Source of the DNA: Moesziomyces globuligerus
Taxonomy: Eukaryota > Basidiomycota > Ustilaginomycetes > Ustilaginales > Ustilaginaceae
Assembly: GCA_030849465.1 (NCBI GenBank)
Contig: JARVLF010000001.1
Coordinates: 62,001 to 126,000 of the forward strand
Length of the DNA stretch: 64,000 nt
Direction: 5' to 3'
This document shows positions 18,707 through 29,177 of this stretch, one piece after another. A program made the position numbers and the translations under genes. A model generated the notes under the pieces. It worked only from the letters and a program-made list of their open reading frames with translations, was not told where the DNA came from and made no database searches. Position 1 is the first letter of the stretch. The number at the start of each line of letters is the position of its first letter.

Positions 18707-20086
18707 CTAGCGGGTATACGTTTGTCGGGTAGGCGGGAGACGGCGGGATCTGCGCTTGGGCGGGCTCATGTGTTCCTTTACGGGTTTGGGCTGGACGGCA
18801 AGGTGGAGGAGGATTTCCTCGACCTCTTCTGCGTCTGGATCGTCGACGCCATCCTCGGTGTCGGAGATGATGATGTACTGCGCTCGGTCGAACTCTTCGC
18901 GCCTCAGCACGGGGAAGCGGGATCGACTTGCTGCGGTCTTGACCGTGTCGACACTGTCTACCGAGACAACGCTGATCGCCGAGGCGCTGGTAACGGAGAC
19001 AGCGCTCGAGAGTTCGGAGAGCGTAGATGCGCATGACGGCGCAGCGGATGGCGAACGTTCCACTTCCAGCGCGCTGTAAGGCTCGACGGCCGATTCGTTT
19101 TCGCCGCTTGCATCGTGATCGAACGTGGGTAGCGGAGCTTGATTGGGCAGCCTCTTGAATCTGAACTTGCAGACCTTGAACCCGGCTTTTCCCGTCTCCA
19201 TCCACGCATCCGTGACAAGGTACAGACCGCTGTACACGTATCCGGCTTTGGGCGCGTACTGGTTCTGAGCCTTGTACCCGCGCACGACCCTAACGGGCTT
19301 AGCCGTCCGAACCGACCTCTTGAGCGCCGCGTTCTTGCCCTCCCATTTCTGATGCGAGCTTTGCGGTGCCGTGCGTAGGTTCTTTGGATTTTCAGCCGTA
19401 CCCTTAAGGTCCCTACCACCAGAGCCGGTGTAGGTGAAGGTTTCACCCAGGTCGATATCGTCTTCGTAGCCGCCCGAGAGGCAGATGGACCAACATCCGT
19501 CGTTTTCGTTGCCAGAGATACCGGCTACGGTGGGCGCATGGACCGCATCGGTGGAGCAGTCCATTCGCTTCTCCCACAGCGTCCCGACCGCAATTCCCGG
19601 AATGGGACCAAAGGTCTTGGGATCGTGGATGCGCACGCCGAGTCGGTCGGCATGACGCTGCAGTTCCGACTCGTCCCTGTATCCGCGCGCCGGGTTCAGA
19701 CTCGTCCGTTTGCGACGCGGACGGAACTCGTCGTCCGAATCTTCCTCGAACTTGGGCTCAAAGTCGTCCCTTGCTCGACGGGGAGTACGCCAGACATCCT
19801 GGTCCGAAAGCGCGCGCTTCATCGCCCGATTCGGGTACTTGCTCCCACCATCGAGCGTACGAGATGCCGAGCGCGTGATCCGCTTCGGACGCTGCAGCGC
19901 CTCCTGTTCCTTGTCGTGGTGCGGCGAGGCCGTTCCGGACTTGGGCGTCACTTTGGGCTTGACGGGCGTCGAGGGTGCGAGCTGCTTCGAGGTCTGGTAC
20001 AACCCCAGCGACATCATCAGCTCGAGGTTCGCCGCAATGTTGGCAGCACGCTGCGCCTCGTAGTCTCCAGCCATATCCACCACCAT
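18707..20086 (-). CDS. SRA/YDG-domain protein (UHRF1-like DNA-binding domain)
   Basis: A 459-residue frame from MVVDMAGDYE (an upstream ATG at 20242 would add 52 residues without family character). Residues about 155-312 are a clear SET-and-RING-associated domain: FGPIPGIAVGTLWEKR, then GISG, LSGGYEDDIDLGETFTYTGS, and VRVVRGYK plus YVYSGLYLVTDAW. In animals and plants this fold flips out 5-methyl- or hydroxymethyl-cytosine. No RING, PHD, Tudor or SET domain is present here; the N-terminus is basic (RPKRITRSASR, RPRRKRTS), fitting a nuclear location, and the C-terminus is Ser/Glu-rich with a terminal Arg-rich patch. Single exon; it lies downstream of the prolyl oligopeptidase gene on the same strand. 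The domain call is firm; the ligand is unknown. Confidence 0.9.
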   Translation of the reverse strand: MVVDMAGDYEAQRAANIAANLELMMSLGLYQTSKQLAPSTPVKPKVTPKSGTASPHHDKEQEALQRPKRITRSASRTLDGGSKYPNRAMKRALSDQDVWRTPRRARDDFEPKFEEDSDDEFRPRRKRTSLNPARGYRDESELQRHADRLGVRIHDPKTFGPIPGIAVGTLWEKRMDCSTDAVHAPTVAGISGNENDGCWSICLSGGYEDDIDLGETFTYTGSGGRDLKGTAENPKNLRTAPQSSHQKWEGKNAALKRSVRTAKPVRVVRGYKAQNQYAPKAGYVYSGLYLVTDAWMETGKAGFKVCKFRFKRLPNQAPLPTFDHDASGENESAVEPYSALEVERSPSAAPSCASTLSELSSAVSVTSASAISVVSVDSVDTVKTAASRSRFPVLRREEFDRAQYIIISDTEDGVDDPDAEEVEEILLHLAVQPKPVKEHMSPPKRRSRRLPPTRQTYTR

Positions 20087-20507
20087 CTCTGCAGTGTCTC
20101 GAAGCCGATAGGTAGGTGTTTGCGATGTACGGGCGAAATGGCTAGGAGGATGCAAGGAGCAAGCCGGGTTGGCGGTGAGTTGGCAAAAGGTGGATGGACG
20201 GCAGACAAAGCCTTTCTTGCGCCATGTCTGGCTCGTGCGCACCGAATTGTGATTCCGTTTTCTAGAATTCCAACCCTGAACTCGATTTTCCCCGTCTCGC
20301 CAGAAGAAGTCGCTCTAAACGATACGACCTCTTTACGCGACACGCGTATGGACGCGTCGACGCGCCTCGTGTCACGCGTTGCCACCTCCCCTTCCTCCCC
20401 ACAGCCCCCATACTCTAGCACCGCTTGGCTCAGACCACGATCTCAACACGAGGCACATGCTACTGGTGAACTTTTGCGAGCTGTCTCGAATTCAAGACAC
20501 GTCATTT
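20087..20507. promoter_or_regulatory. Upstream region of the SRA gene / 3' region of prolyl oligopeptidase
   Basis: 421 bases between two genes transcribed leftwards. It must hold the SRA promoter and the prolyl oligopeptidase terminator. Nothing specific was recognised. Confidence 0.4.
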
Positions 20508-23060
20508 CTAAAGCCTGCTGCCGTCTTCGCGGATCTTGAGGCCGAGCGCCCTACCGACGATGGCGTACTTCTCGGCGGCCTCCTGGATCCTCTTTTGCGT
20601 GCTCTTGCCGGCGCCGTGGCCGGCATCGATCTCGACGCGCAGCAGAAGCGGGTTGGGGTTGCTGGCCAGCTTGTGCTGCATCTCGGCCATGAGCTTGAAC
20701 GAGTGCGCGGGCACGACACGGTCGTCGTGATCCGCGCAGGCGAGCACCGTGGTCGGGTACACCTTGCCCTCCTGCACATTGTGCAGCGGCGAGTACTTGT
20801 GGACATAGTCAAAGATCTCGGGGTCCTCGCTCGGGTTACCGTAGTCCGCGCACCACGCCTTGCCGATGGTCCAGGTGTGGAACTTGAGCATGTCCATCAC
20901 GCCCACATCGGCGATACCGGCGCCGATACCGTGCTCGGGCTGCTGCTGGTTGATGCACGCCGCAACGCCCAGGCCGCCGTTCGAGCCGCCGGAGAGGATG
21001 ATCTTGCCCTTGGCCGCGTAGCCACTCTCGTGCAGGTACTTGGCCGCGGACAGCGCATCGTCAAACACGTTCTGCTTGTTGAGCAGCGTGCCGGCCTCGT
21101 GCCACTTGTCACCGTACTCGCCGCCGCCACGGCAGTTGACAAACGCAAGCACGCCGTTGTACGACGAGATCCACGACATCATCGACGGCGAGAAGACGGG
21201 CGTGATGGGGATGTTGAAGCCGCCATAGAAGTACAGGATGGCTGGCGCGGAGCCGTCCTTCCGCACCGTCTTGGGGTGCGTGACGAACATGGGCACGCGC
21301 GTGCCGTCCTTGGAGTTGATGAAGACCTGCTCCGACACAAAGTCGTCCGCCTTGATACCCTCGACCTGCGTGTCGTAGTATGCAGTCTGCTTGTCCTTGC
21401 GCGCGTCCGGTGCCGAGCCTGCCGTCCAGTCGAGGCGCACCACCTGGCCGGGGTTGACAAAGGAGCCAAACTTGACGAAGGCATGGTCGTCCTTGTGGCG
21501 CGCGGCGATCTGGTCAATGGTGCCGACGAGGTCCGGCAGCAGGCGCTCGACGCGCTTGCCGGACTCGAGCTCATACTGGTACAGCTCGTCCTTGACGTCG
21601 CGCGAGTAGACGACGAGCAGCTTGTTGTGGTCGATGACCTGCACCGACGTAAGCAGCGCGTCCTTCTCCTCGGCGATCACATCGCGCAGCTCGACGTCGC
21701 TGCCGGTGAGCTCCCAGACGTTGCTCGTCGACTTGGCCTGCGTGGCGGGATCGAGGTCGACCGAAACGAGGCGGTAGTTGGGCGAGTCCTTGTTGGTCAT
21801 AAAGTAGAAGCGGTTGTCCTTGCTGGTGACGTAGTTGAGCACGTACTTGAACGAGAGCGCGAGCGGGATCCACTTGAGCTCATCAGACGCACTGAGGCCC
21901 TGATCGCGAAGGGGCAACACAAAGACGCGCTCCTTGGTGTCGGTGTCCTTGCTATTGTAGAGCATGAGGAAGTTGCCGTCGTGGGTGACGTTGGTGCTCC
22001 ACATCGACTCGGGCACCTTGGCGTCTTTCTGGACGACGAGGACATCCTCGCTCTGGGAGGTTCCGATGCGGTGGTACCAGAGCTGTGCGTCCTTGTTGGC
22101 ATCGGTCTCGGTACCCTTGTCCGAGACGGAGGCAGAGGGGTAGGTCTGGTAGAAGAGCCCCTGGTCGTCGTGCGTGAAGGTGGCGCCAGAGAATTTGACG
22201 TTCTCAAGACGGTCAACGAGGCGGTCCTTGCCGCCGGTGGCATCGACGTACTTGGCCAGCTCGTCCTTGTTGAGCTTGATGGTGCCGTTTGCGTTGTAGT
22301 GGGCGTCTTGGAGCTTGAATGGTTTTGCGGTCTCGCGGATGAAGATCTCGACCCAGTCGCTTCCGCTCTTGCTGATTCCGTAAGCCATGTACTTTCCCGT
22401 GTGGGAGAAGGTGGTGAAGCTGAGGGCGACGGTGCCGTCAGCGCTAAGCAGGTTGGAGTCGAAGAAGATGTCGCCGATGGGGTCGCGCTTGTTCTTGCCG
22501 GCGTTGGCGTCGACCTGCTGCTTGGTGGCAGTGTAGATGAGCGACTGAGGCGAGAGGCCGGAGTTGTACGAGTAGTAGTAGCGGCCATCGCCCTTGAGCG
22601 AGGGGCAGGAGAAGCGGGCAAAGTCAAAGTTCTTCTGGATGCGCGATTTGAGAATGTCCAGGTCGGGCTGGCAGCCGTCGAGGTAGGACTGGGTGAGCTT
22701 GGCCTGTGCAAGCACCCAGTCCTTGGTCTCTGGCGACTGAGAAGGAGGCTGCTCGAGCCAGACGTACGGCTCGGGGACGGTGACGCTACCCCTGGCGGCC
22801 GACTTGTAGGTGAGGGAGGCGTTCTCATCGCGGCGTGCCTGAGGATAGGGGTTGGGCTGGGTGGACCAACCCGGAGCGTTAGATGTGCTGGACGACATTC
22901 TGTGGACAAGAGGCATCACGCTGGGACGAGCACCGAATTGCGAGGCGAGACGTGGTGTAGCGACGATAGCGGGGACGAAGGGTGTACGGAGAGGCGCCAG
23001 CGCAGATGGGGAGAGGTAGAGGCGACGTAGAAGGGATCGCGATGACAGTGTACTCAACAT
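20508..23060 (-). CDS. Prolyl oligopeptidase (S9A family)
   Basis: 850 residues from MLSTLSSRSLLRRLYLSPSA; cytosolic family members are about 730. Prolyl oligopeptidases cut short peptides after proline. A seven-blade propeller region (YVWLEQPPSQSPETKDWV onward) is followed by the alpha/beta-hydrolase domain. The catalytic serine is in GGSNGG (about residue 692), the Asp in ADHDDRVVP (about 775) and the His in DAGHGAGKS (about 815); the oxyanion Tyr lies in YFYGGFNIP. The first 50 residues are rich in Arg, Ser, Leu and Ala without acidic residues, like a mitochondrial presequence, and further in-frame ATGs at 22916 (MPLVHRM) and 22898 (MSSSTSNAPG) would give the ordinary cytosolic form. Two initiation sites serving two compartments are therefore possible (inference). 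Frame openness continues upstream to 23975 but without family similarity. Confidence 0.93.
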   Translation of the reverse strand: MLSTLSSRSLLRRLYLSPSALAPLRTPFVPAIVATPRLASQFGARPSVMPLVHRMSSSTSNAPGWSTQPNPYPQARRDENASLTYKSAARGSVTVPEPYVWLEQPPSQSPETKDWVLAQAKLTQSYLDGCQPDLDILKSRIQKNFDFARFSCPSLKGDGRYYYSYNSGLSPQSLIYTATKQQVDANAGKNKRDPIGDIFFDSNLLSADGTVALSFTTFSHTGKYMAYGISKSGSDWVEIFIRETAKPFKLQDAHYNANGTIKLNKDELAKYVDATGGKDRLVDRLENVKFSGATFTHDDQGLFYQTYPSASVSDKGTETDANKDAQLWYHRIGTSQSEDVLVVQKDAKVPESMWSTNVTHDGNFLMLYNSKDTDTKERVFVLPLRDQGLSASDELKWIPLALSFKYVLNYVTSKDNRFYFMTNKDSPNYRLVSVDLDPATQAKSTSNVWELTGSDVELRDVIAEEKDALLTSVQVIDHNKLLVVYSRDVKDELYQYELESGKRVERLLPDLVGTIDQIAARHKDDHAFVKFGSFVNPGQVVRLDWTAGSAPDARKDKQTAYYDTQVEGIKADDFVSEQVFINSKDGTRVPMFVTHPKTVRKDGSAPAILYFYGGFNIPITPVFSPSMMSWISSYNGVLAFVNCRGGGEYGDKWHEAGTLLNKQNVFDDALSAAKYLHESGYAAKGKIILSGGSNGGLGVAACINQQQPEHGIGAGIADVGVMDMLKFHTWTIGKAWCADYGNPSEDPEIFDYVHKYSPLHNVQEGKVYPTTVLACADHDDRVVPAHSFKLMAEMQHKLASNPNPLLLRVEIDAGHGAGKSTQKRIQEAAEKYAIVGRALGLKIREDGSRL

Positions 23061-24296
23061 GAGATGAGTACGGTAGACAGGTGATGGCGAGACGGTGAGG
23101 GGTTGGCTCGGCGAGGGCGGTGCTATAAGCGCAGAGGAGGCGAGCGACGTGGAAGCGAAAGCGTGCGGAGGGGCGTGGTCCGTGGTCCGTGGGTTGGGGT
23201 GGTGGGACGAGTTGGAAAGTGGTCCCTGCGGCTCGTCCTCGGCAGACCCTGACTGGGCGCTGCTGGGCGCTGCTGAGCAAACACGCCGAGAGTAGCTTTT
23301 TGACACCGGCAAAGCAAAAACGGCGCCTTCTGCGCGCTTGGGCTGGTGAAACCTTACATCCCGATGGAGCATGACCGCAGCGAATAGAAGACCATCGATG
23401 GACGCCAGGCTTGCACCCCCCACCTTCATCTTTGACCTTGGAACGACAGCTGTGCTTTTCTCGCTATTGGTTGTTAAGTTTGTCCACAGTGACGATCTGA
23501 TCGGGCTTGTGATCCGCCTGATGACGCGCGAGGTTTGCTGGGTTCGGCGTTGCGGGCTGCTCTCTTCCCGAGGTGCAGAGCGCAGGCACAGTTGGCTCTC
23601 TAAATTTACGCTGCGGAGGCTGTTCCGAGCGACGCGCCGAACGTCAGTCTGCGAGGTGTTGGTTTGAATTGGTCGGGCGGTCGGGCGCGAGCGCATCGAT
23701 CGAGGCGCGTCGGATGCGTCGCCGCGCCAACGTGCCGCGCTGCTGCTGCTGCTCCTGCTGTTGCTGCTGGCGCTGCTCTGAATTTCGCCGTGGCGACTAG
23801 CTAGGCAACAGAGCTGAGAAGCCGAGAGCTGAGAGGGCGGAGAGACCAACACTTTTTTGGCAGCGCGCCGAGGGCGAGTCGAGTGCATCTCGCGCGAGTT
23901 GCTGGCTTTGCAACTGCAGACGGCTCTTGCTTTGTGCTTTCGAGGGCCACCGAGTGCAGGTTGCAACTCGCTCACTCCTAACCGTCACCCTTCGCTCTCT
24001 CCGCCTCTCGACAACATCACGCTCGCCGCACATCACGCGCAGCAAGAACACGGCGCATCTCAGCTTTGCCCTGCGCTCCTTCCTTTCGGCGTCTTACATT
24101 CACAGGCGCACACTTACGGCAACAGCGGACACACTCCTGCTTCGACTTCAACCGAACAGCTTCACACGCCCGCTCTCGTCAGGACTGCCGATTCTGCCCT
24201 GTGCTTCCAGTCACGAGCAAGCACAACCAGGCTGCCGACTAGACGCATTCCACCAACGCCCAGCACCCAAGACGTCCCCGCTCGCACACCGATATC
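23061..24296. promoter_or_regulatory. Divergent promoter prolyl oligopeptidase / CDK1
   Basis: 1236 bases, one of the longest gaps in the conserved arm. It contains a CTG repeat at 23740-23780 and a C-rich, Ser/Thr-codon-like leader before CDK1 from about 23970. Frames here are short and look unlike proteins. Long upstream regions fit a tightly regulated cell-cycle gene, but no element was identified. Confidence 0.45.
23740..23780. repeat. CTG trinucleotide repeat
   Basis: Imperfect (CTG)n run interrupted by CTC, TTG and GCG in the intergenic region upstream of CDK1. Confidence 0.8.
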
Positions 24297-25367
24297 ATGG
24301 ACAACTACCAGAGAATCGAAAAGGTCGGCGAAGGTACGTTGTCGTCTCACCCCGCATGACATGCGCCTCTCCTCTTACTATGCTGACGCCGTCTCTTGCC
24401 TTGCTTCTCTCTCGCTCAACCACGTACTCAGGCACATATGGTGTCGTCTACAAAGCCAAGGATCTCACGCCCGGCGCCAATGGCCGCATCGTCGCGCTCA
24501 AAAAGATCCGTCTCGAAGCCGAGGATGAAGGTGTCCCCTCCACAGCCATTCGCGAGATCTCGTTACTCAAAGAGCTGCGCGACGACAACATCGTAAGGTA
24601 AGCCTTGCGCTCCCCCGCCCCTCGCCTCGCCTACCTGCCCCCGACTGACCCCGCTTTTGCCTTTGGCCCCCAGGCTCTTCGACATCGTACACCAGGAGAG
24701 CAAGCTCTACCTCGTCTTTGAGTTCCTCGACCTCGATCTGCGCAAATACATGGACAACGTATCGCGGAACCGCAACGCCGACGGCATGGGCCCCGAGATC
24801 GTGCGCAAATTCACCTACCAGCTCATCCGCGGCCTCTACTACTGCCACGCCCACCGCATCCTTCATCGCGACCTCAAGCCCCAGAACCTGCTCATCGACA
24901 AGGAGGGCAACCTCAAACTCGCCGACTTTGGCCTCGCGCGCGCGTTTGGCATCCCGCTGCGCACCTACACACACGAGGTCGTCACGCTCTGGTACCGTGC
25001 CCCCGAAGTGCTCCTCGGATCGCGCCACTACAGCACGGCCATCGACATGTGGTCCGTCGGATGCATCTTTGCCGAAATGGCCATGCGCCACCCGCTCTTC
25101 CCAGGAGACTCGGAGATCGACGAGATCTTCAAGATCTTCCGCACCATGGGCACACCCACCGACGACATCTGGCCCGGCGTCCAGCAGCTCCCGGACTACA
25201 AGGACAGCTTCCCCAAATGGGCAGGAAGGCCGCTCAGGGACGCCGTGCCGGGTCTCGACGCCACAGGCCTCGACCTGCTCGAGGGCATGCTCGTCTACGA
25301 TCCGGCGGGTAGGACTTCGGCCAAGCGCAGTCTCGCTCACCCTTACTTCAGACAGCTCCTCACATAG
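24297..25367 (+). CDS. CDK1: Cyclin-dependent kinase Cdk1 (Cdc2/Cdc28), three exons
   Basis: Exons 24297-24333, 24432-24597 and 24674-25367 give 298 residues, the typical Cdk1 length. Both introns are short (98 and 76 bases) with donors GTACGT and GTAAGC and acceptors ending CAG; the first falls inside the glycine-rich loop codon for Gly13. The master mitotic kinase is identified by [11 protein letters not shown] with inhibitory Thr14 and Tyr15, the exact PSTAIRE cyclin-binding helix, catalytic [10 protein letters not shown], metal-binding DFGLARA, and an activation loop Thr in [17 protein letters not shown]. The GDSEIDEIF motif and C-lobe are complete and the protein ends at [12 protein letters not shown]. 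Convergent with the CHID1-like gene. Essential for G2/M in smuts. Confidence 0.97.
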
Positions 25368-25470
25368 CTTCCGACCCGCTTCTCGCTTCGTCTTCTCATC
25401 GGAATCTCAACACTCACATCGCTCCTCGCACCCATATCGCGCGCCGTGGTGGAGTGTAGATGGCTATTGC

Positions 25471-27129
25471 CTAAAGTGGGTTGAGGAGCAGCGGGCTCGA
25501 TTGGCCTAGTTCCCAGAGCGAGATGCCTAGGCCGAGGTCAGGATGGTTGGCTTCGAGATCGTGTAGGGACTGGAGACGGAGTTTGGTGGTGGAGGCGAGG
25601 GGGAGGTAGAGACGCCAGTAGACCTGGTCTCCTTGTTTGACGCCGTGCGCCTGCGAGTCTTGGGTGATGGTTTGGGTGTAGTCGAACCAGCCTTCGCCGT
25701 GAGGTTGATGCGGGTCGACGATCAGGCCGTCGTGTTGGGTGAGGATGTCGATGATGCCGGGCATAGTGACTGCTTCACCTGGCCCGCGAAGGAACGGCAC
25801 AACCCCTTTGGTGCTCGCGGAGCTTTTGGCGACCAGTTGCTCTGCCTCGTGCGCGTGCATGGGCGCCTGGACCGGCACACCCTGCCCCGTCGACCTATCG
25901 ATCCAAAACAACGGATAGCGATACCCATACATCGGCATACCCATCAACAATTTCCCCCTCACCTCCCCCAAAACATCCTGCTTCCCCGTCCCATCCACTT
26001 CGTCTTCATCCAGCACTTCTTCGGTCGAGAAGTCGGAATACAGCGTCGGATTACTCGGATCCTTGAGCTCGAGTTGCTCCCACTCGCCTTCCTCCTCTTG
26101 CTCCTTCTTTTTGGCGATACGCGCTTCTTTAGCTCCGTACGCCGCCTTGGTCGCTTCGAGGATCAACTCGACGTTGTCGGCGATCCATACCGGACTCGTG
26201 TTGGGACCAGGCTGTCGTAGACTACCCTTCTTGGCTCCGCGCAGCGGGCTGGTGTCGGGGAAGTCCTTGCCCTCGAGGCTGCTGAGGATGCCACCGGCGG
26301 ACGACATATCGTAGGTCATGATCGAGAAGAAGTCGACGACGCTCGCGAGCTGCGGGATGGATTGGACGATCATACGGTTCTGACTCTCCTGCATCCTATC
26401 CACTTTTCCCCCACCCATCGACTCTTGCGTCCTTAATGGCTGCAGCACTACGGTCAGACTGCGCTCCGCGTTTGTCGACTTGAGAGCCGAGGAGAGCGTC
26501 TGGATCGGTTCGAACAGCAGATGTGTTGCAGCGGACTCGAACACCAGCCCGTCGTATCCGCGCAGGTTGATCTCGGCGACGATGATGTCGGTAAGACGCT
26601 GCCAGTTGTCTCGGTTGGAGAGCAGGTCGGCGTAGTCCTTCTGCTGCCATCCGTCGAGGAAGAAGCGCGGCACCACGCGCACCCTCGGTTCGGCTCCCTT
26701 GAGCTTGAGCTTGAGCCATGCCTCATCCGACTGATTCGGTGGACCGCCGCTGAGTACGTATGTGACGTCGGGTGCGCCTTTGCGTGGAGACTGTGGGTTG
26801 GTGGCATCCGTCGACGGAGCGACGAGGATCGTGTACCACACGGGCGAGACCATGTCGATCTTGCCCGCGTAGGCGTCGACGAGCTCGGTGCCGCGCGAGT
26901 TCCACGGCGTGATGTAGGCCATCGTGGTGCGATTCGAGTCGGAAGAAGAGGTGCTGGGTGCGGCGCTGTGCAGACGGATGTACTCGGCTGGCTCGAGGGT
27001 GGATATCGACGAAGATGCCGAGACCACAGAGACGAGCACTGCGATGCAAAGCAGCACGGCGGCTGGCAGGAGCGACCATGCCAAGCGCCGTGAACGCTGT
27101 ATCGATGCAGCGGGGGTGTACATGGCCAT
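25471..27129 (-). CDS. CHID1-like glycoside hydrolase family 18 protein, type II membrane anchor
   Basis: 552 residues from MAMYTPAASIQRSRRLA, placed so that a basic cytosolic tail directly precedes one hydrophobic segment (LLPAAVLLCIAVLVSVVSA), which should act as a signal anchor. The lumenal part carries the chitinase-domain-containing-1 fold: AYITPWNSRGTELVDAYAGK, VSPVWYTI, GYDGLVFES at the position of the GH18 catalytic strand, and FFSIMTYDMSSAG. The classic DxxDxDxE catalytic motif is reduced to DGLVFE, as in CHID1-type proteins, so chitinase activity is doubtful and a carbohydrate-binding or secretory-pathway role is likelier. A Glu/Lys-rich insert (KKKEQEEEGEWEQ) interrupts the barrel. 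A longer version would start at 27267, but that would bury the anchor. Confidence 0.85.
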   Translation of the reverse strand: MAMYTPAASIQRSRRLAWSLLPAAVLLCIAVLVSVVSASSSISTLEPAEYIRLHSAAPSTSSSDSNRTTMAYITPWNSRGTELVDAYAGKIDMVSPVWYTILVAPSTDATNPQSPRKGAPDVTYVLSGGPPNQSDEAWLKLKLKGAEPRVRVVPRFFLDGWQQKDYADLLSNRDNWQRLTDIIVAEINLRGYDGLVFESAATHLLFEPIQTLSSALKSTNAERSLTVVLQPLRTQESMGGGKVDRMQESQNRMIVQSIPQLASVVDFFSIMTYDMSSAGGILSSLEGKDFPDTSPLRGAKKGSLRQPGPNTSPVWIADNVELILEATKAAYGAKEARIAKKKEQEEEGEWEQLELKDPSNPTLYSDFSTEEVLDEDEVDGTGKQDVLGEVRGKLLMGMPMYGYRYPLFWIDRSTGQGVPVQAPMHAHEAEQLVAKSSASTKGVVPFLRGPGEAVTMPGIIDILTQHDGLIVDPHQPHGEGWFDYTQTITQDSQAHGVKQGDQVYWRLYLPLASTTKLRLQSLHDLEANHPDLGLGISLWELGQSSPLLLNPL

Positions 27130-27478
27130 GCTGCCCGAGAGATGTGGTGGTCGTGGTGGGTCAAGAAGAAGCAGTGCCGGGACAGGTTCTGCAAGCTCAA
27201 GTGTCACTTTTCTCGGTTGGCCCGTGTTGCTCATATTTTCCGCCTGCATGCGGCGTGGCTTCCACACGCGTTCTCCGCCTCCACATCTGCGGCTCGGTCT
27301 GTGTTGTATGCGAGTCGCTCAAGCTCTGGTTGTCACGCGAGAGTCGCTGGAGCCCGCAAAGCTCGACGATGACGGAACGAGCGCCATGACAGATCTATGC
27401 ACTGCATTACCATTACAACGGCCTAGGCCGATGGGACGTAGATCGAGGTGTCTAGGGGTGGCTGCTGCGGGCGGGAAG
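27130..27478. other. Intergenic region between the CHID1-like and MTP18-like genes
   Basis: 349 bases between two leftward genes; it must contain the CHID1-like promoter and the end of the MTP18-like transcript. Nothing specific seen. Confidence 0.4.
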
Positions 27479-28561
27479 CTAAAGGACCTTCTCCTTTGCT
27501 GCTTCGGTGACCTTGTGCGCAGCGGCGGGCCCGCCCAGGAGGCGTTCCTGGATCCAGTCAAAGGCAAAGTCGATGACGTGCTCGACGGGCTCGTCGAAGA
27601 GGAACGGCAGCGCGGGCACGAACATCAGACCAGCCACGGTGGGACCGGCCGCACGGATCCGCTGGCTGGACGCTTTTGCGAAAAGCGGAGCGGAGTAGCG
27701 AACGATGCTGTGGATAGTGAAGGCGGGTAGAGCCATGGATGCGATGCTCTGGAAGACGGCCCGGCGAGCCATGACGAGCCCGACGTGCGTTGCCTCGGAC
27801 ACCTGGTTGGGATCGACGCCAGCCTCGTCACCCTGCTCGGCGAGGCGTTGGACGTGTCGCTTGCGCAGCTCGACCTTCTCGGTAGGCGAGAGCGAGTGGA
27901 GGGTCTTTGCATCGAGCAGCTTTTCGAGCGGCAGGTTCTCGCGCGCCGAGGTAAGCGCCTTGTCGGCGAGCTTGGCTGCTTCCGACTCGAGCTCCTGCAA
28001 GGGTCCGTCCTTGGAAAAGGTGGTGGAGGCAAGCGCCTCGTACTGCTTGGCCGCCTTGTAGCCGGCGTACACGACGTCACCCAGGATGTAGGTCCAGGAG
28101 ACGGCGTAGGCACCGCGCACAAAGGCAGGGCTGGTGAGCGGACGGAAGGCTTCGCCAATGTCGGACGAGTAGGCGACGTAGCGCGACGAGGCTACGATGA
28201 CGGTCTTGAGTCGCATGGCGTAGGCGGCGTAACGCGAAGGGCCATTCTCAATGTCGATCAGCTCGGTGGTTGAGTCCGACTTGGTGGACGACGAGAGCGT
28301 CGGTGTTGCGAGCCCGGACTCGGATTTGGCAGGCGCCGAGGTGTTGGGGGTGCCGGTCGAGAGGAGCGAGGCAGATGCCTTGAAGGAACTGGTGGACAAC
28401 ACATCTGCGGCCGATGATGATCATGATGTGGACATCAGCGACATGGCAAGCCGACTAAGAGATAACGGAGGGTGCAACTCACTCTGCAATTGGAAGCCGA
28501 GCGGGCCCAGGCCCATGAGCGGGATGTAGCGCTGAGGCTCTACGATGGTGAAGTCCATCAT
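27479..28561 (-). CDS. MTP18/MTFP1-like mitochondrial fission process protein, two exons
   Basis: Exon 1 is 28561-28483 and exon 2 28404-27479 on the minus strand (334 residues). The intron has donor GTGAGT and acceptor CCGCAG and keeps frame (phase 1); exon 2 alone lacks an ATG in the right place, so the first exon, starting MMDFTIVEPQRYIPLMGLG, is needed. Family hallmarks are RYVAYSSDIGEAFRPL near residue 75, YAVSWTYILGDVVYAGYKA, and the C-terminal block ALPAFTIHSIVRYSA with FLFDEPVEHVIDFAFDW. In animals MTP18 is an inner-membrane protein that promotes mitochondrial fission. This version is about twice the animal length because of a Ser/Thr-rich N-terminus and a charged insert. Divergent to VPS18. 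Confidence 0.88.
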
Positions 28562-29177
28562 TTGTGATTGTGAATGGTCCGATGCGTTTTCTTGGCTGGG
28601 TGAAGGTGGATGAGAAGAAGATCGTTTGTGTCGGGCGTGGATCTTGGTGGTGCGTACAAGCTTCTCGCTGGATCCGATCCCATCGTGGCTATTCTTGGCG
28701 CCCAACGACAAAGGACGGCTGCTGCATTCGCCCTCGCAGTCGCCCTCGCAGTTGCCTTGGCAGTCGCAGTCGTCGCTGATCCGGGCCGGATCAGCTGCGG
28801 ATCCACTGCTCTGCCTTTTTACCGCATGCAAAAGCCTCTCTCTGCCTCCACTTTTTGAAATGCGGTTGCAGCGTGGCGCGTGCAGGTTCAACAGCCGAAT
28901 TTAACACGCCACGCCCACACGCGAACAAAGGGGCTCGCTCTTGGCTGCTGTATCGAATCGCCGATGCATCTCGCATCTCGAGCGGATGGGCCATTCGAGG
29001 AGAGACGACGACTCGAAGCAGCTTCGACCTCCTCCGCTTGGGCCAGTCCGCGGTCGAACCCTCCTCCTCCACGCTTCTCTCCTGATTACTAGTCGAGCTC
29101 ACCGCCCTACCACCACACTACGGGCGCAGATCCTCGAGCGCATCCGCATCCACGCGGACAGCGGCACGACAGCCACC
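28562..29177. promoter_or_regulatory. Divergent promoter MTP18-like / VPS18
   Basis: 616 bases. It contains a short tandem repeat of CCCTCGCAGT(C/T)G type at about 28730-28772. Open frames enter this region from VPS18 but an ATG at 29178 fits the protein family better. Confidence 0.45.
28730..28772. repeat. Degenerate short tandem repeat (CTCGCAGTCG type)
   Basis: Four imperfect units built on CGCAGTCGCC/TTGGCAGTCG lie in the divergent promoter between the MTP18-like gene and VPS18. Confidence 0.6.

Noticed and set aside
20379..23030. Long plus-strand open frame (about 880 residues) opposite prolyl oligopeptidase
   Set aside because: It is the antisense image of a GC-biased gene; the opposite strand encodes a complete, conserved catalytic protein.
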